From Flavobacteriales bacterium (lineage in GTDB: Bacteria > Bacteroidota > Bacteroidia > Flavobacteriales_F > PHOS-HE28): a stretch of 64,000 nucleotides of DNA. Positions 43,717-53,158 of the stretch are shown piece by piece. The DNA lies in the NCBI GenBank assembly GCA_019638115.1, contig JAHBUK010000003.1:496001-560000 (forward strand). Direction: 5' to 3'. Numbering within the stretch: the first letter of the stretch is position 1; every line of letters begins with the position of its first letter. The notes under the pieces were generated by a model. That model searched no databases, was not told the origin of the DNA, and saw nothing but the letters and a program-made list of their open reading frames with translations. The position numbers were made by a program, and so were the translations under genes.

Positions 43717-43841
43717 GTGCGTTTATTCTGGTGAACGAGATCTTTCCAAGCGCAGTACACAGAGGAGCGACCAAAGTTCACCAGAAGGCATTCAGTGTGC
43801 AGCATGCAGCCTCGCACCGGAAACCCCCAAGCCCGAACCCG

Positions 43842-43849
43842 TAGTTTTG
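43842..43849 (+). promoter_or_regulatory. -7 promoter box of rocD
   Basis: TAGTTTTG matches TAnnTTTG and lies 19 bases before the rocD ATG. Confidence 0.5.
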
Positions 43850-43868
43850 CCACCCTATCCCATTCCTC

Positions 43869-45170
43869 ATGCAAGTCACCTCCGCCAGCCACACCAAGAC
43901 CCAACAAGCCATTGCCCTCGAAGACAAGTACGGGGCGCACAACTACCATCCACTGCCGGTGGTGCTGGATCGCGGCCAGGGCGTGTACGTGTGGGATGTG
44001 GACGGCAAGCGTTACTACGATTTTCTCAGTGCCTACAGCGCCGTTAACCAGGGCCACTGTCACCCGCGCCTGGTGAAGGCCATGCAGGAGCAGGCGGCCG
44101 AGATCACCCTCACCTCGCGCGCCTTCTACAACAGCAAGCTCGGCAGCTATGCGGAATACGTGTGCAAGACCTTCGGCTACGAGAAGATGCTGCCCATGAA
44201 CACCGGCGCCGAAGCGGTGGAGACCGCGATCAAGATGGCGCGGCGCTGGGGCTACGAGAAGAAGGGCATCGCGAAGGGGCAGGCCAAGATCATCGTATGC
44301 GATGGCAACTTCCACGGACGTACCATCACCATCATAAGCGCCAGCACGGATCCCGACAGCAACACCAACTTCGGTCCTTACACGCCGGGCTTCGTCACCA
44401 TTCCCTACAACGACATCCCCGCGCTGGAGAAGGCCTTGGAAGACCCCAACGTATGCGCCTTCCTGGTGGAGCCAATACAAGGCGAGGCCGGTGTGTTCGT
44501 GCCTGCGGAGGACTTCATCGGCACCGCCATCAAGCTGTGCAAGGCGAAGAACGTGCTCTTCATGGCCGACGAGGTGCAGACCGGCATCGCACGTACCGGT
44601 AAACTGCTTGCCAGTTGCCACAGTCACGGCTGCGATTGTGCATCCGGCACCTGCCGCAACGGCGAGTACACCAACAAACCCGATGTGGTGATCCTCGGCA
44701 AAGCGATCAGCGGTGGTATGTATCCCGTGAGCCTTGTGCTGGCCGATCACGACGTGATGGACGTTTTCATCCCCGGCAGCCACGGCAGCACCTTTGGCGG
44801 CAATCCCATGGCGGCCCGCCTGGCCATGGAGGCCCTGGAGATCGTGAAGGACGAGAAGCTCGCCGAGAACGCGGAACGCCTCGGCCAACTATTCCGCGCC
44901 GAGATGCAGAAGTTGGTGGAGGAGTTCGACTACGTGAAGCTGGTGCGCGGCAAGGGCCTGCTGAACGCGGTGATTATCGAGCCGCGTACCGCACCTGATG
45001 GCTCACCGAAAACGGCCTGGGAACTCTGCCTGCTGCTGCGCGACAACGGCCTGCTGGCCAAGCCCACGCACGGCGACATCATCCGTTTCGCACCGCCGCT
45101 GGTGATCACCGAGGAGCAGTTGATGGAGTGCTGCCGGATCATAGGGTTGAGCGTTCGGCAGTTCGCGTGA
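43869..45170 (+). CDS. rocD: Ornithine aminotransferase
   Basis: A 433-residue PLP enzyme converting ornithine and 2-oxoglutarate to glutamate semialdehyde and glutamate. [31 protein letters not shown] and [11 protein letters not shown] (Schiff-base Lys278) are diagnostic. Between the last two lies an unusual Cys/His-rich insert ([14 protein letters not shown]) where most homologs have a few residues. Its last 345 bp are present again, slightly diverged, at 46032-46376, on the other side of a vapBC module. Confidence 0.93.
   Translation: MQVTSASHTKTQQAIALEDKYGAHNYHPLPVVLDRGQGVYVWDVDGKRYYDFLSAYSAVNQGHCHPRLVKAMQEQAAEITLTSRAFYNSKLGSYAEYVCKTFGYEKMLPMNTGAEAVETAIKMARRWGYEKKGIAKGQAKIIVCDGNFHGRTITIISASTDPDSNTNFGPYTPGFVTIPYNDIPALEKALEDPNVCAFLVEPIQGEAGVFVPAEDFIGTAIKLCKAKNVLFMADEVQTGIARTGKLLASCHSHGCDCASGTCRNGEYTNKPDVVILGKAISGGMYPVSLVLADHDVMDVFIPGSHGSTFGGNPMAARLAMEALEIVKDEKLAENAERLGQLFRAEMQKLVEEFDYVKLVRGKGLLNAVIIEPRTAPDGSPKTAWELCLLLRDNGLLAKPTHGDIIRFAPPLVITEEQLMECCRIIGLSVRQFA
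44826..45170 (+). repeat. Direct repeat copy 1: 3' end of rocD
   Basis: 345 bp that align without gaps to 46032-46376. By hand count about 34 bases differ, nearly all at third codon positions; the final ~110 bases differ at only 2 sites. Confidence 0.9.
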
Positions 45171-45268
45171 GAGCGGTTCCGTACCGGTTCAGCGTAGGAA
45201 GAATGATGATCGCGCAAGGCGCCTGCTTCGTCTACTGGACCCGCCGTTAGCTGGGGGAACTCAAGCGA

Positions 45269-45685
45269 TCACGGGGTTGAGCCTGCTATCCACAGGCGCA
45301 GTGGGGTGTGCTGGGCTGCGTGTACGAAGTCGCGGTCAGTGGTCAAAAGTGTAAGGTCGTAGGCGATGGCCAGTTGGGTAATGAGCGCGTCCTCGCTGCT
45401 CACTAGAACGCCGGCATTGCGCAATTTGCGTTGCAACTTGGCAGCGGCAATATGGTCGTCCAGAGTGGGGGAGAAGTAGAGCAGGGACCCGAAGGTTTGC
45501 GCAATGGTATCGCTGGCTTTGCTGGAGGCCAGTCCGTAGAACAATTCCTGGGCGATGATCCCGGTTATGGCGACCTGTGCCTCCCCACCCAGGAAACGTA
45601 TCAAAGCTTCGACCTCCGGCAACTGGGCGGGACCATTCTTGCGGAACAGTAACGACCAGACGCTTGTATCGACCAGAACGGTCAT
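45269..45685 (-). CDS. vapC: VapC-type PIN-domain toxin
   Basis: A 138-residue PIN-domain ribonuclease. The acidic site is formed by VDTSVWSLLF (Asp6), a middle Glu (IIAQELFYGL), and SEDALITQLAIAYDLTLLTTDRDF. VapC toxins cut tRNA or rRNA. It follows vapB with a 4-bp overlap, the normal antitoxin-first order. The module sits between two copies of the rocD 3' end. Confidence 0.92.
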   Translation of the reverse strand: MTVLVDTSVWSLLFRKNGPAQLPEVEALIRFLGGEAQVAITGIIAQELFYGLASSKASDTIAQTFGSLLYFSPTLDDHIAAAKLQRKLRNAGVLVSSEDALITQLAIAYDLTLLTTDRDFVHAAQHTPLRLWIAGSTP

Positions 45686-45906
45686 TCGCTCAGGCCGAGT
45701 TTGCGTTCACGCTGCAGACGTTCCGCCTTGTGATCGTAGGTCTCGTCCCACTCCAATTTGCCGATCAGGTCGAGGATCTTTGCCTGCTCGTGACGGGCGA
45801 TGAATTCCTCCAGAGCCTTGGCGACGGCGGCCTGTCTGGTCTTCTCGCCGCTAACGGCAAAGGCTCGTTCCAGAAGCTTCGGGTCTATCGGTAGCTGGGT
45901 TGCCAT
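45682..45906 (-). CDS. vapB: VapB-type antitoxin
   Basis: A 74-residue antitoxin of the VapB family: a short ribbon-helix-helix-like start (PIDPKLLERAFAVSGEKTRQAAVAKALEEFIARHEQ, near 45795-45900) and a C-terminal GKLEWDETYDHKAERLQR tail that would bind the PIN toxin. It overlaps vapC by 4 bp. Confidence 0.9.
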   Translation of the reverse strand: MATQLPIDPKLLERAFAVSGEKTRQAAVAKALEEFIARHEQAKILDLIGKLEWDETYDHKAERLQRERKLGLSE

Positions 45907-46031
45907 GGCTGCGCTTCTTCCCTGTATGAGAGGTTAAGAACAAAGCTACGCTGTGTCTGCCGTGGACACAAGATGTGTTCGTATCGCTGTATAGCTTGTG
46001 CTGAACCTCTTGACCTACGAACGGCAACCAC

Positions 46032-46376
46032 ATGGAAGCGCTGTCCATTATCAAGGACGAGAAGCTCGCCGAGAACGCCGAACGCCTCGGCCAGCTTTTT
46101 CGCGCCGAGATGCAGAAGCTGGTGGAGGAGTTCGACTACGTGAAGCTGGTGCGCGGCAAGGGCCTGCTGAATGCCGTGATCATCGAACCACGCAAAGCTG
46201 CCGATGGATCACCCAAGACCGCCTGGGAACTCTGCCTCTTACTGCGCGACAACGGTCTGCTGGCCAAGCCCACGCACGGCGACATCATCCGTTTCGCACC
46301 GCCGCTGGTGATCACCGAGGAGCAGTTGATGGAGTGCTGCCGGATCATTGGGTTGAGCGTGCGGCAGTTCGCGTGA
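46032..46376 (+). pseudogene. Duplicated 3' end of rocD
   Basis: An open 114-codon frame equal to the last 114 codons of rocD with about five residue differences. It lacks the PLP lysine and the large domain, so it cannot be an enzyme. Homology to rocD begins at the ATG and ends at the TGA; sequence on either side is unrelated. It looks like the displaced original gene end or a partial duplication left by insertion of the vapBC segment. Confidence 0.88.
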
Positions 46377-46380
46377 CGAC

Positions 46381-47869
46381 CTACTCCTTCACGAAGCGCA
46401 CCGAGGCCACTGCACCTTCGCTCCTGCTGATGGCGATGTAGCTGCCACTGGCAAGTCCGGATACATCAAGCTGCATCCGCTCACCCGTGATCCTTTGAGT
46501 GAGTACCGTGCGTCCCAAGCCATCCACGATCGTCAGCTCGCCCATACCCAGGCTGGCATCCATCCGCAATTCCAAGCGATCGCCAGCGGGATTGGGAAAA
46601 GCTTGAAGTGGTCCTAAAGGGGAGCATCCTCAAGCATGGTACTGTTGCAGACCACGGCATTCAAGTACTGCCAGATCTGGTCGTTGTACACGTTGGGTAC
46701 GAAGATGCCGCCCGGCAGATCGCCCATGCGCACCACCACGATGCCGCTGGATGGCGACACGTTGATGATCTGCCCGTTCTTGCCGAGTGCGGCGTACACA
46801 TCCATCGGAGCATTGGGCATGGCCGGGCCGGACAAGGGGAATTGAAGGCCGGGTAGTAGGTAGCTGCTTTGCCCGTTGAGCCACCACAAATAGCCGTATG
46901 CGGGGTTCAATGTTTGGGATGGGGTGATCATGGCGTTGTACTAGGCCATGTCGCTGAGTACAGGGTTACCGGCCCAGGCTCCTCCACCTTGCATCAACAG
47001 CCCGAAACGGGCCATTGCTCGTGCCCGGCTGAAGAACACGTTGTTCTGGCCGACCTGGATGTAGAGGCCTGCGAGGCCGGTGCTTTGCGTCAGCCGGGTG
47101 AAGAGAAAGCTGTTGAGCGAAACACCCGTGGCACCTGTGATCACGCCATCGAGCAAGGTGTAAGAGCCTGTTTATGATCTCTTGAACGATGGACCCCGAG
47201 GCTATTTTTCGTTCAGGCGCAACCGAAAAATCATCGCGTAGCGGTGCCTACGGGATCATTTTTCGGCGAAGCATGGGCGGAAAAGAGACCGGGGGACGAG
47301 TTTGAAGAGATCTTAAACAGGCTCTAAGGACCATTGTGGTAGGCCCAGCGGGTGCCGGGATCGGCGAGGTATTGCAGGCAAGCAGGGTCGGTGCAGTCGT
47401 TGTTGCCGGGTATGCCATCGTCCAGCCCGCTGGTCATGGTCAGTTGGTGCCACACGGTGATTGCTGCTTCCTGCTGAGGTGTAAGGCTGTTCCAACCGGT
47501 ACCGAGGTAGGTGGACGACGGTGCGTTGATGTCCAGAAAGCCCTCTTGCTGCGCGCTACCTACGAGGAAGGCGGTGAGTGATTTTCCCGCACTTGCCCAG
47601 TACCAGTTGCTGTCCGCAGTGAAGGTGCCGAAGTACTGCTCGATCACGATCTTGCCGTCCTTCAGCACGATGAAGGCCTTGGAATTGCTCTCTTCAAGGA
47701 AGTCGAGCAATGGGGGGAGCTGATCGGTACACCAACCCAGGGCTTCAGGATCCTCCGTTTCCCATGGGCTGTTGGCCTGCGGTGCTGGGAAGTACAATTG
47801 CTGGGATGAAACACTCCCTATGCCGAAGAACAGGAACGGCAGCAGCGTATGGGCGATCGGCTTCCACAT
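46381..47869 (-). pseudogene. Secreted class C beta-lactamase-like serine hydrolase, disrupted
   Basis: Read on the minus strand, the parts make one protein: a signal peptide and SxxK site (ASAGKSLTAFLVG) and YHN motif in 47324-47869; the middle (LDGVITGATG, ARFGLLMQGG) in 46941-47160; the next part (LNPAYGYLWWLNGQSS) in 46614-46931; and a T9SS-type tail (FPNPAGDRLELRM, LDVSGLASGSYI) to 46381. It is broken by a MITE at 47164-47324, a TAG at 46941-46943 and a frameshift near 46614. Removing the MITE and one target copy restores GPYTLLDG across the joint. Confidence 0.85.
47161..47327. mobile_element. 161-bp MITE with TNA target duplication (IS5-type ends)
   Basis: The element spans 47164-47324. 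Its ends are inverted repeats beginning GAGCCTGTTTA (left GAGCCTGTTTATGATCTCTT; right, reversed, GAGCCTGTTTAAGATCTCTT), one mismatch in 20. TAA at 47161-47163 and 47325-47327 is the target duplication. GAGCCTGTTT-type ends and TNA targets fit the IS5-family subgroups. It contains no open frame, so it would need a transposase in trans. Interior pairs such as ATTTTTCG and CGAAAAAT give further hairpins. Confidence 0.85.
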
Positions 47870-47887
47870 GATGTGTATGGTGTTGCG

Positions 47888-49111
47888 CTATGACGTTGTG
47901 CTCGTGCTTTCGTTCGATCCACGCCGTGCAAACAGCACCACACCCAGCAACAGCAGGCCCGCATTGGCAATTCCCAGCACACCGGCCTGCACCATGCGGT
48001 CGGAGAGTGGCCCAAGGGCATCTTCCCAATTGCCGCCGTAGCCGAACAGCAGGGGGATGGCCACCAAGGGCAGCCAGCGTGCACCGGCCTTGGGCAACAA
48101 GTGGTGCATGGTCCAGGCTACCAGCGGAAGCGCGAAGAGGAAGTGCTCGGTATCGGTCAGCGTGATGCTCGGCACCAGCGCCAGCAGCAGCAGGAACTCA
48201 AAGGGGAAGGCCTCGGGCACCTTCCGCAACTTGTTCCACAGTACGAAGGCCCCGAAGGCAAGCGCGATGATGCCGAGCAGCAGATAGGCCTCCATGGCGC
48301 TTGGTTCCATGAAAAGGTGCAGCAGCGCGCGGTGCAGGAAGGAGTAAACGGTGTTCACGGCGCGGTGATCGTCGCCTGCGGTGTAGATCAGTGCGGAGTT
48401 GTGTTCGCGCATCACGTCCAGCCATTGGCCGAGCAGTGTTGCGTTGCCATCCAGGCCCACCAGCAGGGCAGGTGCGAGCAGGCCGGCAAGTACCACCACC
48501 GTGGTGATGGTGAGCACCCGGTAGCGACCGTGCAGAACCAGCAAGGGCAACAGCACGGCGAAGTGCGGCTTGGCCAATATCGCCAGGCCCAGCAGGAGCC
48601 CTGCGGCCTTTTCGCGGCCCTGCAGCAAGGCGTTCAGCGTCAGCAGCAGCAGGCACAACAGCATGGCGTTGATGTTGCCCAGGTGCAATTCGCGGTGCAG
48701 GTGTACGATGCCCACCAGTGCCGTTAGCAGCAGCACGGCGTGCAGGGAGGGCTTGCCGCCCAGCAGTCGCTCGCGCAGGATGCGGTCGGCCAGGATGAGC
48801 GCAGCGATGAACGCGGCCGTGATGCCCAGGTATTGGATGGTGGCAGCTACACCGTAGGGTAGTAGGGCCAACGGAGTGTACAGCAGCGCCATGGCCGGTG
48901 CGTACTTGAACACTCCGGAGTCGAGCCCGTACGCCACCCCGTAGAGCGGTGTACCGTTCAGCAGGGCCTGCGCGGCGCCGTAATACACGCGGAAGTCGTT
49001 CAGCCAGAAACGGCCGTTGATGTGCTCAACGATCAACAGCAGCAATGCGATGCCGCTCAGCAGGATGATGGTACGGTCCGGGCTGCGGTGCCAGTTGGGC
49101 AGGTGGCGCAT
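47888..49111 (-). CDS. GT87-type (DUF2029) membrane glycosyltransferase
   Basis: A 407-residue polytopic protein with about ten membrane segments. The start NGRFWLNDFRVYYGAAQALLNGTPLYG, then VFKYAPAMALLYTPLALLPYG (near 48875-49015), and GNINAMLLCLLLL with AKPHFAVLLPLLVL are typical of GT87 polyprenyl-phosphate-mannose-dependent mannosyltransferases. It probably adds a sugar on the periplasmic side. The ATG at 49111 is chosen; residues further upstream are not protein-like. Confidence 0.85.
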   Translation of the reverse strand: MRHLPNWHRSPDRTIILLSGIALLLLIVEHINGRFWLNDFRVYYGAAQALLNGTPLYGVAYGLDSGVFKYAPAMALLYTPLALLPYGVAATIQYLGITAAFIAALILADRILRERLLGGKPSLHAVLLLTALVGIVHLHRELHLGNINAMLLCLLLLTLNALLQGREKAAGLLLGLAILAKPHFAVLLPLLVLHGRYRVLTITTVVVLAGLLAPALLVGLDGNATLLGQWLDVMREHNSALIYTAGDDHRAVNTVYSFLHRALLHLFMEPSAMEAYLLLGIIALAFGAFVLWNKLRKVPEAFPFEFLLLLALVPSITLTDTEHFLFALPLVAWTMHHLLPKAGARWLPLVAIPLLFGYGGNWEDALGPLSDRMVQAGVLGIANAGLLLLGVVLFARRGSNESTSTTS

Positions 49112-49148
49112 GGTTACCCGGATGCTTGCAGGCTTCTGTGCCCGGCGC

Positions 49149-49541
49149 TCACTTGCGGGTGCGGTCCACCTCGCGCACCAGCTTGCCTTGCTCGTAGTGC
49201 AGCTCGCGGTGTACCTGGCCGTCCGGCGCATAGTCCAGGTTGATGCCGTGCTCCAGGCCGTTCACCCAATGCTCCACGTATTTGCGGGTGCCGTTCTCGT
49301 AGTAGTACACCCACTCGCCGTGCTCCACGCCGTTCTTGAACTTGCCCACGTACTCCACCTGGCCGTTGGGGTAGTACACCTTCTCCATCACCTTCTCGGC
49401 TTCCTCGCCTTTGCCCTTCATGTAGATCACAACCTCCTGCTTGCCGTTGGGGAAGGAGGAGGCCACGTATTTGTGCGTGGAGCAGGAGGCCAGCACCAAG
49501 GTTATGGCAGGCAGGAGCAGGAAGTGCAGGGTACGGGCCAT
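49149..49541 (-). CDS. MORN/YwqK-like repeat lipoprotein
   Basis: A 130-residue lipoprotein with lipobox LVLASC. The mature part consists of ~22-residue repeats of the form YYPNGQVEYVGKFKNGVEHGEWVYYYENG, i.e. MORN/YwqK-like strands. Members are common in Bacteroidota; the role is unknown, although some are named antitoxins in annotation. ATG 49541 begins the lipoprotein signal. The GT87 gene follows 37 bp later. Confidence 0.85.
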   Translation of the reverse strand: MARTLHFLLLPAITLVLASCSTHKYVASSFPNGKQEVVIYMKGKGEEAEKVMEKVYYPNGQVEYVGKFKNGVEHGEWVYYYENGTRKYVEHWVNGLEHGINLDYAPDGQVHRELHYEQGKLVREVDRTRK

Positions 49542-49634
49542 CGGGTTGCTGAGGCGTTGCGGCTGCGCGGCGGCGGCCTGCGCTAAATTAGGTGGAATGC
49601 GCTTGGGCGCAAGATGGGTGATCAAGCCCCCCCC

Positions 49635-52154
49635 TCAGAACCACGCCACCAACTTCAGGTTGAAGCGCCGTGGGGTGAGGAAATCCGGGATGGAGTAGAA
49701 GCGCCCGCTCACATCGGTCACCCAGGTGTGGTCTATGGTGTTGTTGATGTTCAGCAGGTTGAAGACCTCCAGGCTCACCCACATGTTCTTCACCTTGCCC
49801 AGGAAATCGCTACGCTCCTGGCCGGCGGCGCCCAGCAGCTGTTTGCTGAAACCGATGTCCACCCTGCGGTACAGGCCGGTGGTGAGGGTGTCCGCATAAC
49901 GTTCCCCGTTGGGCGGGCCGAAGGGCAGGTTGGTGCCGAACACCAGGTTCAGGTGCACCTTGTAGGTGGGCCACTTGGGCATCTCATCCTGGAAGAACAT
50001 GGCGAAGTTCACGCGCTGGTCGGTGGGCCTGCGGATGTAGCCGGGATCCACGCGCACGCTGTCCACCGCCACCTGGTCGAAGTTGAATCCGGCGAAGATC
50101 TCCTCCCCGGCAGCGTTGTAGCGGCGGTAGTAGAAGTCGTCCAGCAGGTCCTCGCGCGTGCTCATCACACTGGCACCGATCCAGCTGTCCACCCCATCAA
50201 TGAACTGGCCGCTCAGCTTCATGTCGATCCCCGTGGCGTAGCCCCTGGCATTGTTGGTGCCCAGGTAGCGGATCCGGATGTTGTCCACCTGGTAGGGGAT
50301 CAGGTCGTCCATGTATTTGTAGTACACCTCGCCGATCACCTTGAAGGGCCTGTCCCAGATGTCGAAACGGCGGTCCATGCCGAGCAGGAAGTGGATGCTG
50401 CGCTGCGCACGGATGTCGGGGTTCAGCGTGCCATCGAGCTTGCGCAGTTCGCGGTAGAAGGCGGGCTGGTAGTACAGGCCACCGGCCACCCAGAAACTGT
50501 AGTCCAGCTCGGTGATGGTGCTGTCGGCGTTCAGGCGTTGCCAGCCGGGGTGGTAGGTAAGGCGTGCGCGCGGGCTCACCACCGTTTGCCCGTTGTAGGT
50601 CCAGTGCTGCGCGCGTGCGCCGGCCACCAGCGTCCACCAGCGCTTCGGGCCGGTGTTCCACTTCCACGCGTTCTGCACATAGGCGGAAGCGCGTATGCTC
50701 TCCATGTCCAGGCGGCTCTTCAGCACGTAGTTCAGCTCCAGGTCCTCGCCCAGGTTCAGCGGAATGCTGTAATCGGCCGAGTCGATCATGGTCCACTCGC
50801 TCAGGCGGTCCTGGATCAGTTCGCTCTTCACATCGCCGCCCCATTGCAGCACTCCGTTGCCGCGTTCCAGCGTGCCACGGTGGGCCAGGGTGTACACCGT
50901 GGCGTTCAGGTAATTGCGGGCGTGGTCCAGAAAGGTGCCGATGCCCAGGTTGCGCGCCACCTCGCCGAACTGGTCGCTGCCCAGGTCGCGCTCCAGCTCG
51001 TCCAGGAAGTACTGTCCCTGGATGTCGAAGGTCTCGCTCTCGTAGGTGTTGTAGGCGCTACCGATGAACTTCAGCAGCAGGTCGCGGTTGGGCTTCACGT
51101 TCACGCTCAGCGCACCGAACATCGTCTCGAACTGGGTCACTTCCTGCCCATCGAAGTACACGGTGAAACGCAGCGCTTGGTTGAAGGTGCCGAACTCCGT
51201 TTCGCGGTTGCTGGGCACCAGTCCGTAGCGGTTGCGCGAGTATAGGCCCAGGAAACCGAGCTCCACCGTGGGGCTCAGGTCGTAGGTCCAATAGCTCTGG
51301 AAGTCGGTGTACACGGGCCGGTAGTCGCCCTGGGTGTCCAGGCCCTGCAACAGCCATTGGTTGGTGCGGTAACGGAAGCCGGTGATCTGCCGCAGCCGCT
51401 TCTTCAGCATGTCATTCTCCAGGTGGAAGGAGCCGCCCAGCAGCCCGGCGGAAGCGCTTCCTGCAAAGCCCTGCGGACGTTTGTAGTGGATGTCCAGCAC
51501 GCTGCTCATCTTGTCGCCGTACCGCGCTTCGAAACCGCCCGAGCTGAACTGCATCTGCTCGATCATGTCGGCATTGGGGAAGCTCAGGCCCTCCTGTTGC
51601 CCGGCGCGCACCAGGAAGGGGCGGTACACCTCGATGTCGTTCACGTACACCAGGTTCTCATCGAAGTTGCCGCCGCGCACGCTGTAGCCGCTGCTCAACT
51701 CGTTGCGCATGGCCACTCCGATCTGGCCCATAAGCAGGGCTTCCACGCCGGGGGTGGGGCTGGGGTTCAGCACACCCACGCGCGGGTTCAGGGGTTCCAT
51801 GCCCACATCGATTATCCTGCGCACACCGGGCACTACCACGGGTTCCATGGTGCGGTAGCGCAGCCCGATGTTCACCACGCGTTCCTCGCCGTCGCTCAGG
51901 GTCAGCGTAACCTCCTCTTCCAAGCGCCCCGAGTAGCTGAAGCGCAGGGTGACCGACCGTCCGGACGGCACAGCAATGCGGTAGCGGCCGTCCACATCGG
52001 TGGTGGTGCCGCGGCTCTCGGCCGGTATCAGCACGTTGGCCTGTGGCAGTGGTGTGCCATCCTGGTCGCGCACCACGCCACGCACGTAGGCTTCGCCTTG
52101 GCCGTACAGGGCACCGGTCAACAACAGGACGTACAGGATGGATAGCAGCCGCAT
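49635..52154 (-). CDS. TonB-dependent receptor with carboxypeptidase-regulatory-like domain
   Basis: An 839-residue outer-membrane transporter. A signal peptide (MRLLSILYVLLLTGALYGQ) is followed by a carboxypeptidase-regulatory-like domain (VRGVVRDQDGTPLPQANVLI), a plug (VRGGNFDENLVYVNDIEVYRPFLV) and a 22-strand barrel ending in LKLVAWF. The ligand is unknown; no SusD-type partner is adjacent, so it is more likely for a metal complex, peptide or small compound than for a glycan. Confidence 0.9.
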   Translation of the reverse strand: MRLLSILYVLLLTGALYGQGEAYVRGVVRDQDGTPLPQANVLIPAESRGTTTDVDGRYRIAVPSGRSVTLRFSYSGRLEEEVTLTLSDGEERVVNIGLRYRTMEPVVVPGVRRIIDVGMEPLNPRVGVLNPSPTPGVEALLMGQIGVAMRNELSSGYSVRGGNFDENLVYVNDIEVYRPFLVRAGQQEGLSFPNADMIEQMQFSSGGFEARYGDKMSSVLDIHYKRPQGFAGSASAGLLGGSFHLENDMLKKRLRQITGFRYRTNQWLLQGLDTQGDYRPVYTDFQSYWTYDLSPTVELGFLGLYSRNRYGLVPSNRETEFGTFNQALRFTVYFDGQEVTQFETMFGALSVNVKPNRDLLLKFIGSAYNTYESETFDIQGQYFLDELERDLGSDQFGEVARNLGIGTFLDHARNYLNATVYTLAHRGTLERGNGVLQWGGDVKSELIQDRLSEWTMIDSADYSIPLNLGEDLELNYVLKSRLDMESIRASAYVQNAWKWNTGPKRWWTLVAGARAQHWTYNGQTVVSPRARLTYHPGWQRLNADSTITELDYSFWVAGGLYYQPAFYRELRKLDGTLNPDIRAQRSIHFLLGMDRRFDIWDRPFKVIGEVYYKYMDDLIPYQVDNIRIRYLGTNNARGYATGIDMKLSGQFIDGVDSWIGASVMSTREDLLDDFYYRRYNAAGEEIFAGFNFDQVAVDSVRVDPGYIRRPTDQRVNFAMFFQDEMPKWPTYKVHLNLVFGTNLPFGPPNGERYADTLTTGLYRRVDIGFSKQLLGAAGQERSDFLGKVKNMWVSLEVFNLLNINNTIDHTWVTDVSGRFYSIPDFLTPRRFNLKLVAWF

Positions 52155-52311
52155 GCGGAAAGTCGGCCAAGATAACGGACCTGCGCCCCGCGAAGTATGG
52201 AGGCGGGGTTTCTTGGGGCTCACTCCACCACCACCGTCCTCCCCGCCAGCCAGCGGTGCCCATCGCGCAGGCGGTAAGCCATCTGCCGCCTACCCACCAT
52301 CTTTGCGCACC

Positions 52312-53135
52312 ATGAGCCAACACGCCGCCACCGATCCCCGGGCCGAGGCCTTTCTGCGCCTGCTCACCATCATGGACGAGCTGCGCCCGAACGAGCCCTG
52401 GGATGAGCAGACCATGGAGACCCTGCGGCCGCTCACCATTGAGAGACCTACGAGCTGGGCGATGCAATTCTACGCAACGATGTGCAGGAGGTGAAGAAGG
52501 AGCTGGGCGACCTGCTGCTGCACATGGTGTTCTACGCGCGCATCGGCCAGGAGCAGGGCGCCTTCACCATCACCGATGTGCTGCACGGCATCTGCGAGAA
52601 GCTCATCCGCCGGCATCCGCACATCTACGGCGATGTGAAGGTGAAGGACGAGGACGAGGTGAAGGCCAACTGGGAACAGATCAAGCTGCAGGAGAAGGCG
52701 GCCGCTGGCAGTGCCGGTGGCGATGCCGACGCCATCAGCGTGCTGGAAGGCGTGCCCCGCGGATTGCCCAGCATGGTGAAGGCCATCCGCATACAGGACA
52801 AGGCGCGCGGCGTGGGCTTCGACTGGGACAACAAGGAGCAGGTGTGGGAGAAGGTGCACGAGGAACTCGCCGAGCTGAAGCAGGAGGTGGAGGCCAACTC
52901 CGATCGCCAGGCCGCCGAGGTGGGCGATGTGCTCTTCAGCATCGTCAACTACGCGCGCTTCCTCGGCATCGATCCGGACGAGGCGCTGGAACGCACCAAC
53001 CGCAAGTTCATCCAACGCTTCCAGTACATGGAACGCGAGTCGCGCAAGGATGGCAAACGCCTGGGCGCCATGAGCCTGGCCGAGATGGACGCCTACTGGG
53101 ACCGCGCCAAACAACTGCCTGCCGAGGGGCAGTGA
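52312..53135 (+). pseudogene. mazG: MazG nucleotide pyrophosphohydrolase, frameshifted
   Basis: MazG hydrolyses nucleoside triphosphates to monophosphates. The frame from ATG 52312 reads AFLRLLTIMDELRPNEPWDEQTMETLRPLTIE and then goes out of frame after GAG at 52441-52443; the correct text resumes one base later as ETYELGDAIL, NDVQEVKKELGDLLLHMVFYARIG (second frame open from 52482 or before to 53135). One missing G in the catalytic EExYE motif explains it. The rest includes the second domain with EVHEELAEL-like KVHEELAELKQEVE and VGDVLFSIVNYAR. It may be a real mutation or a sequence error. Confidence 0.85.
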
Positions 53136-53158
53136 ACGAAGCAGCTCGCCGGTCCGCC

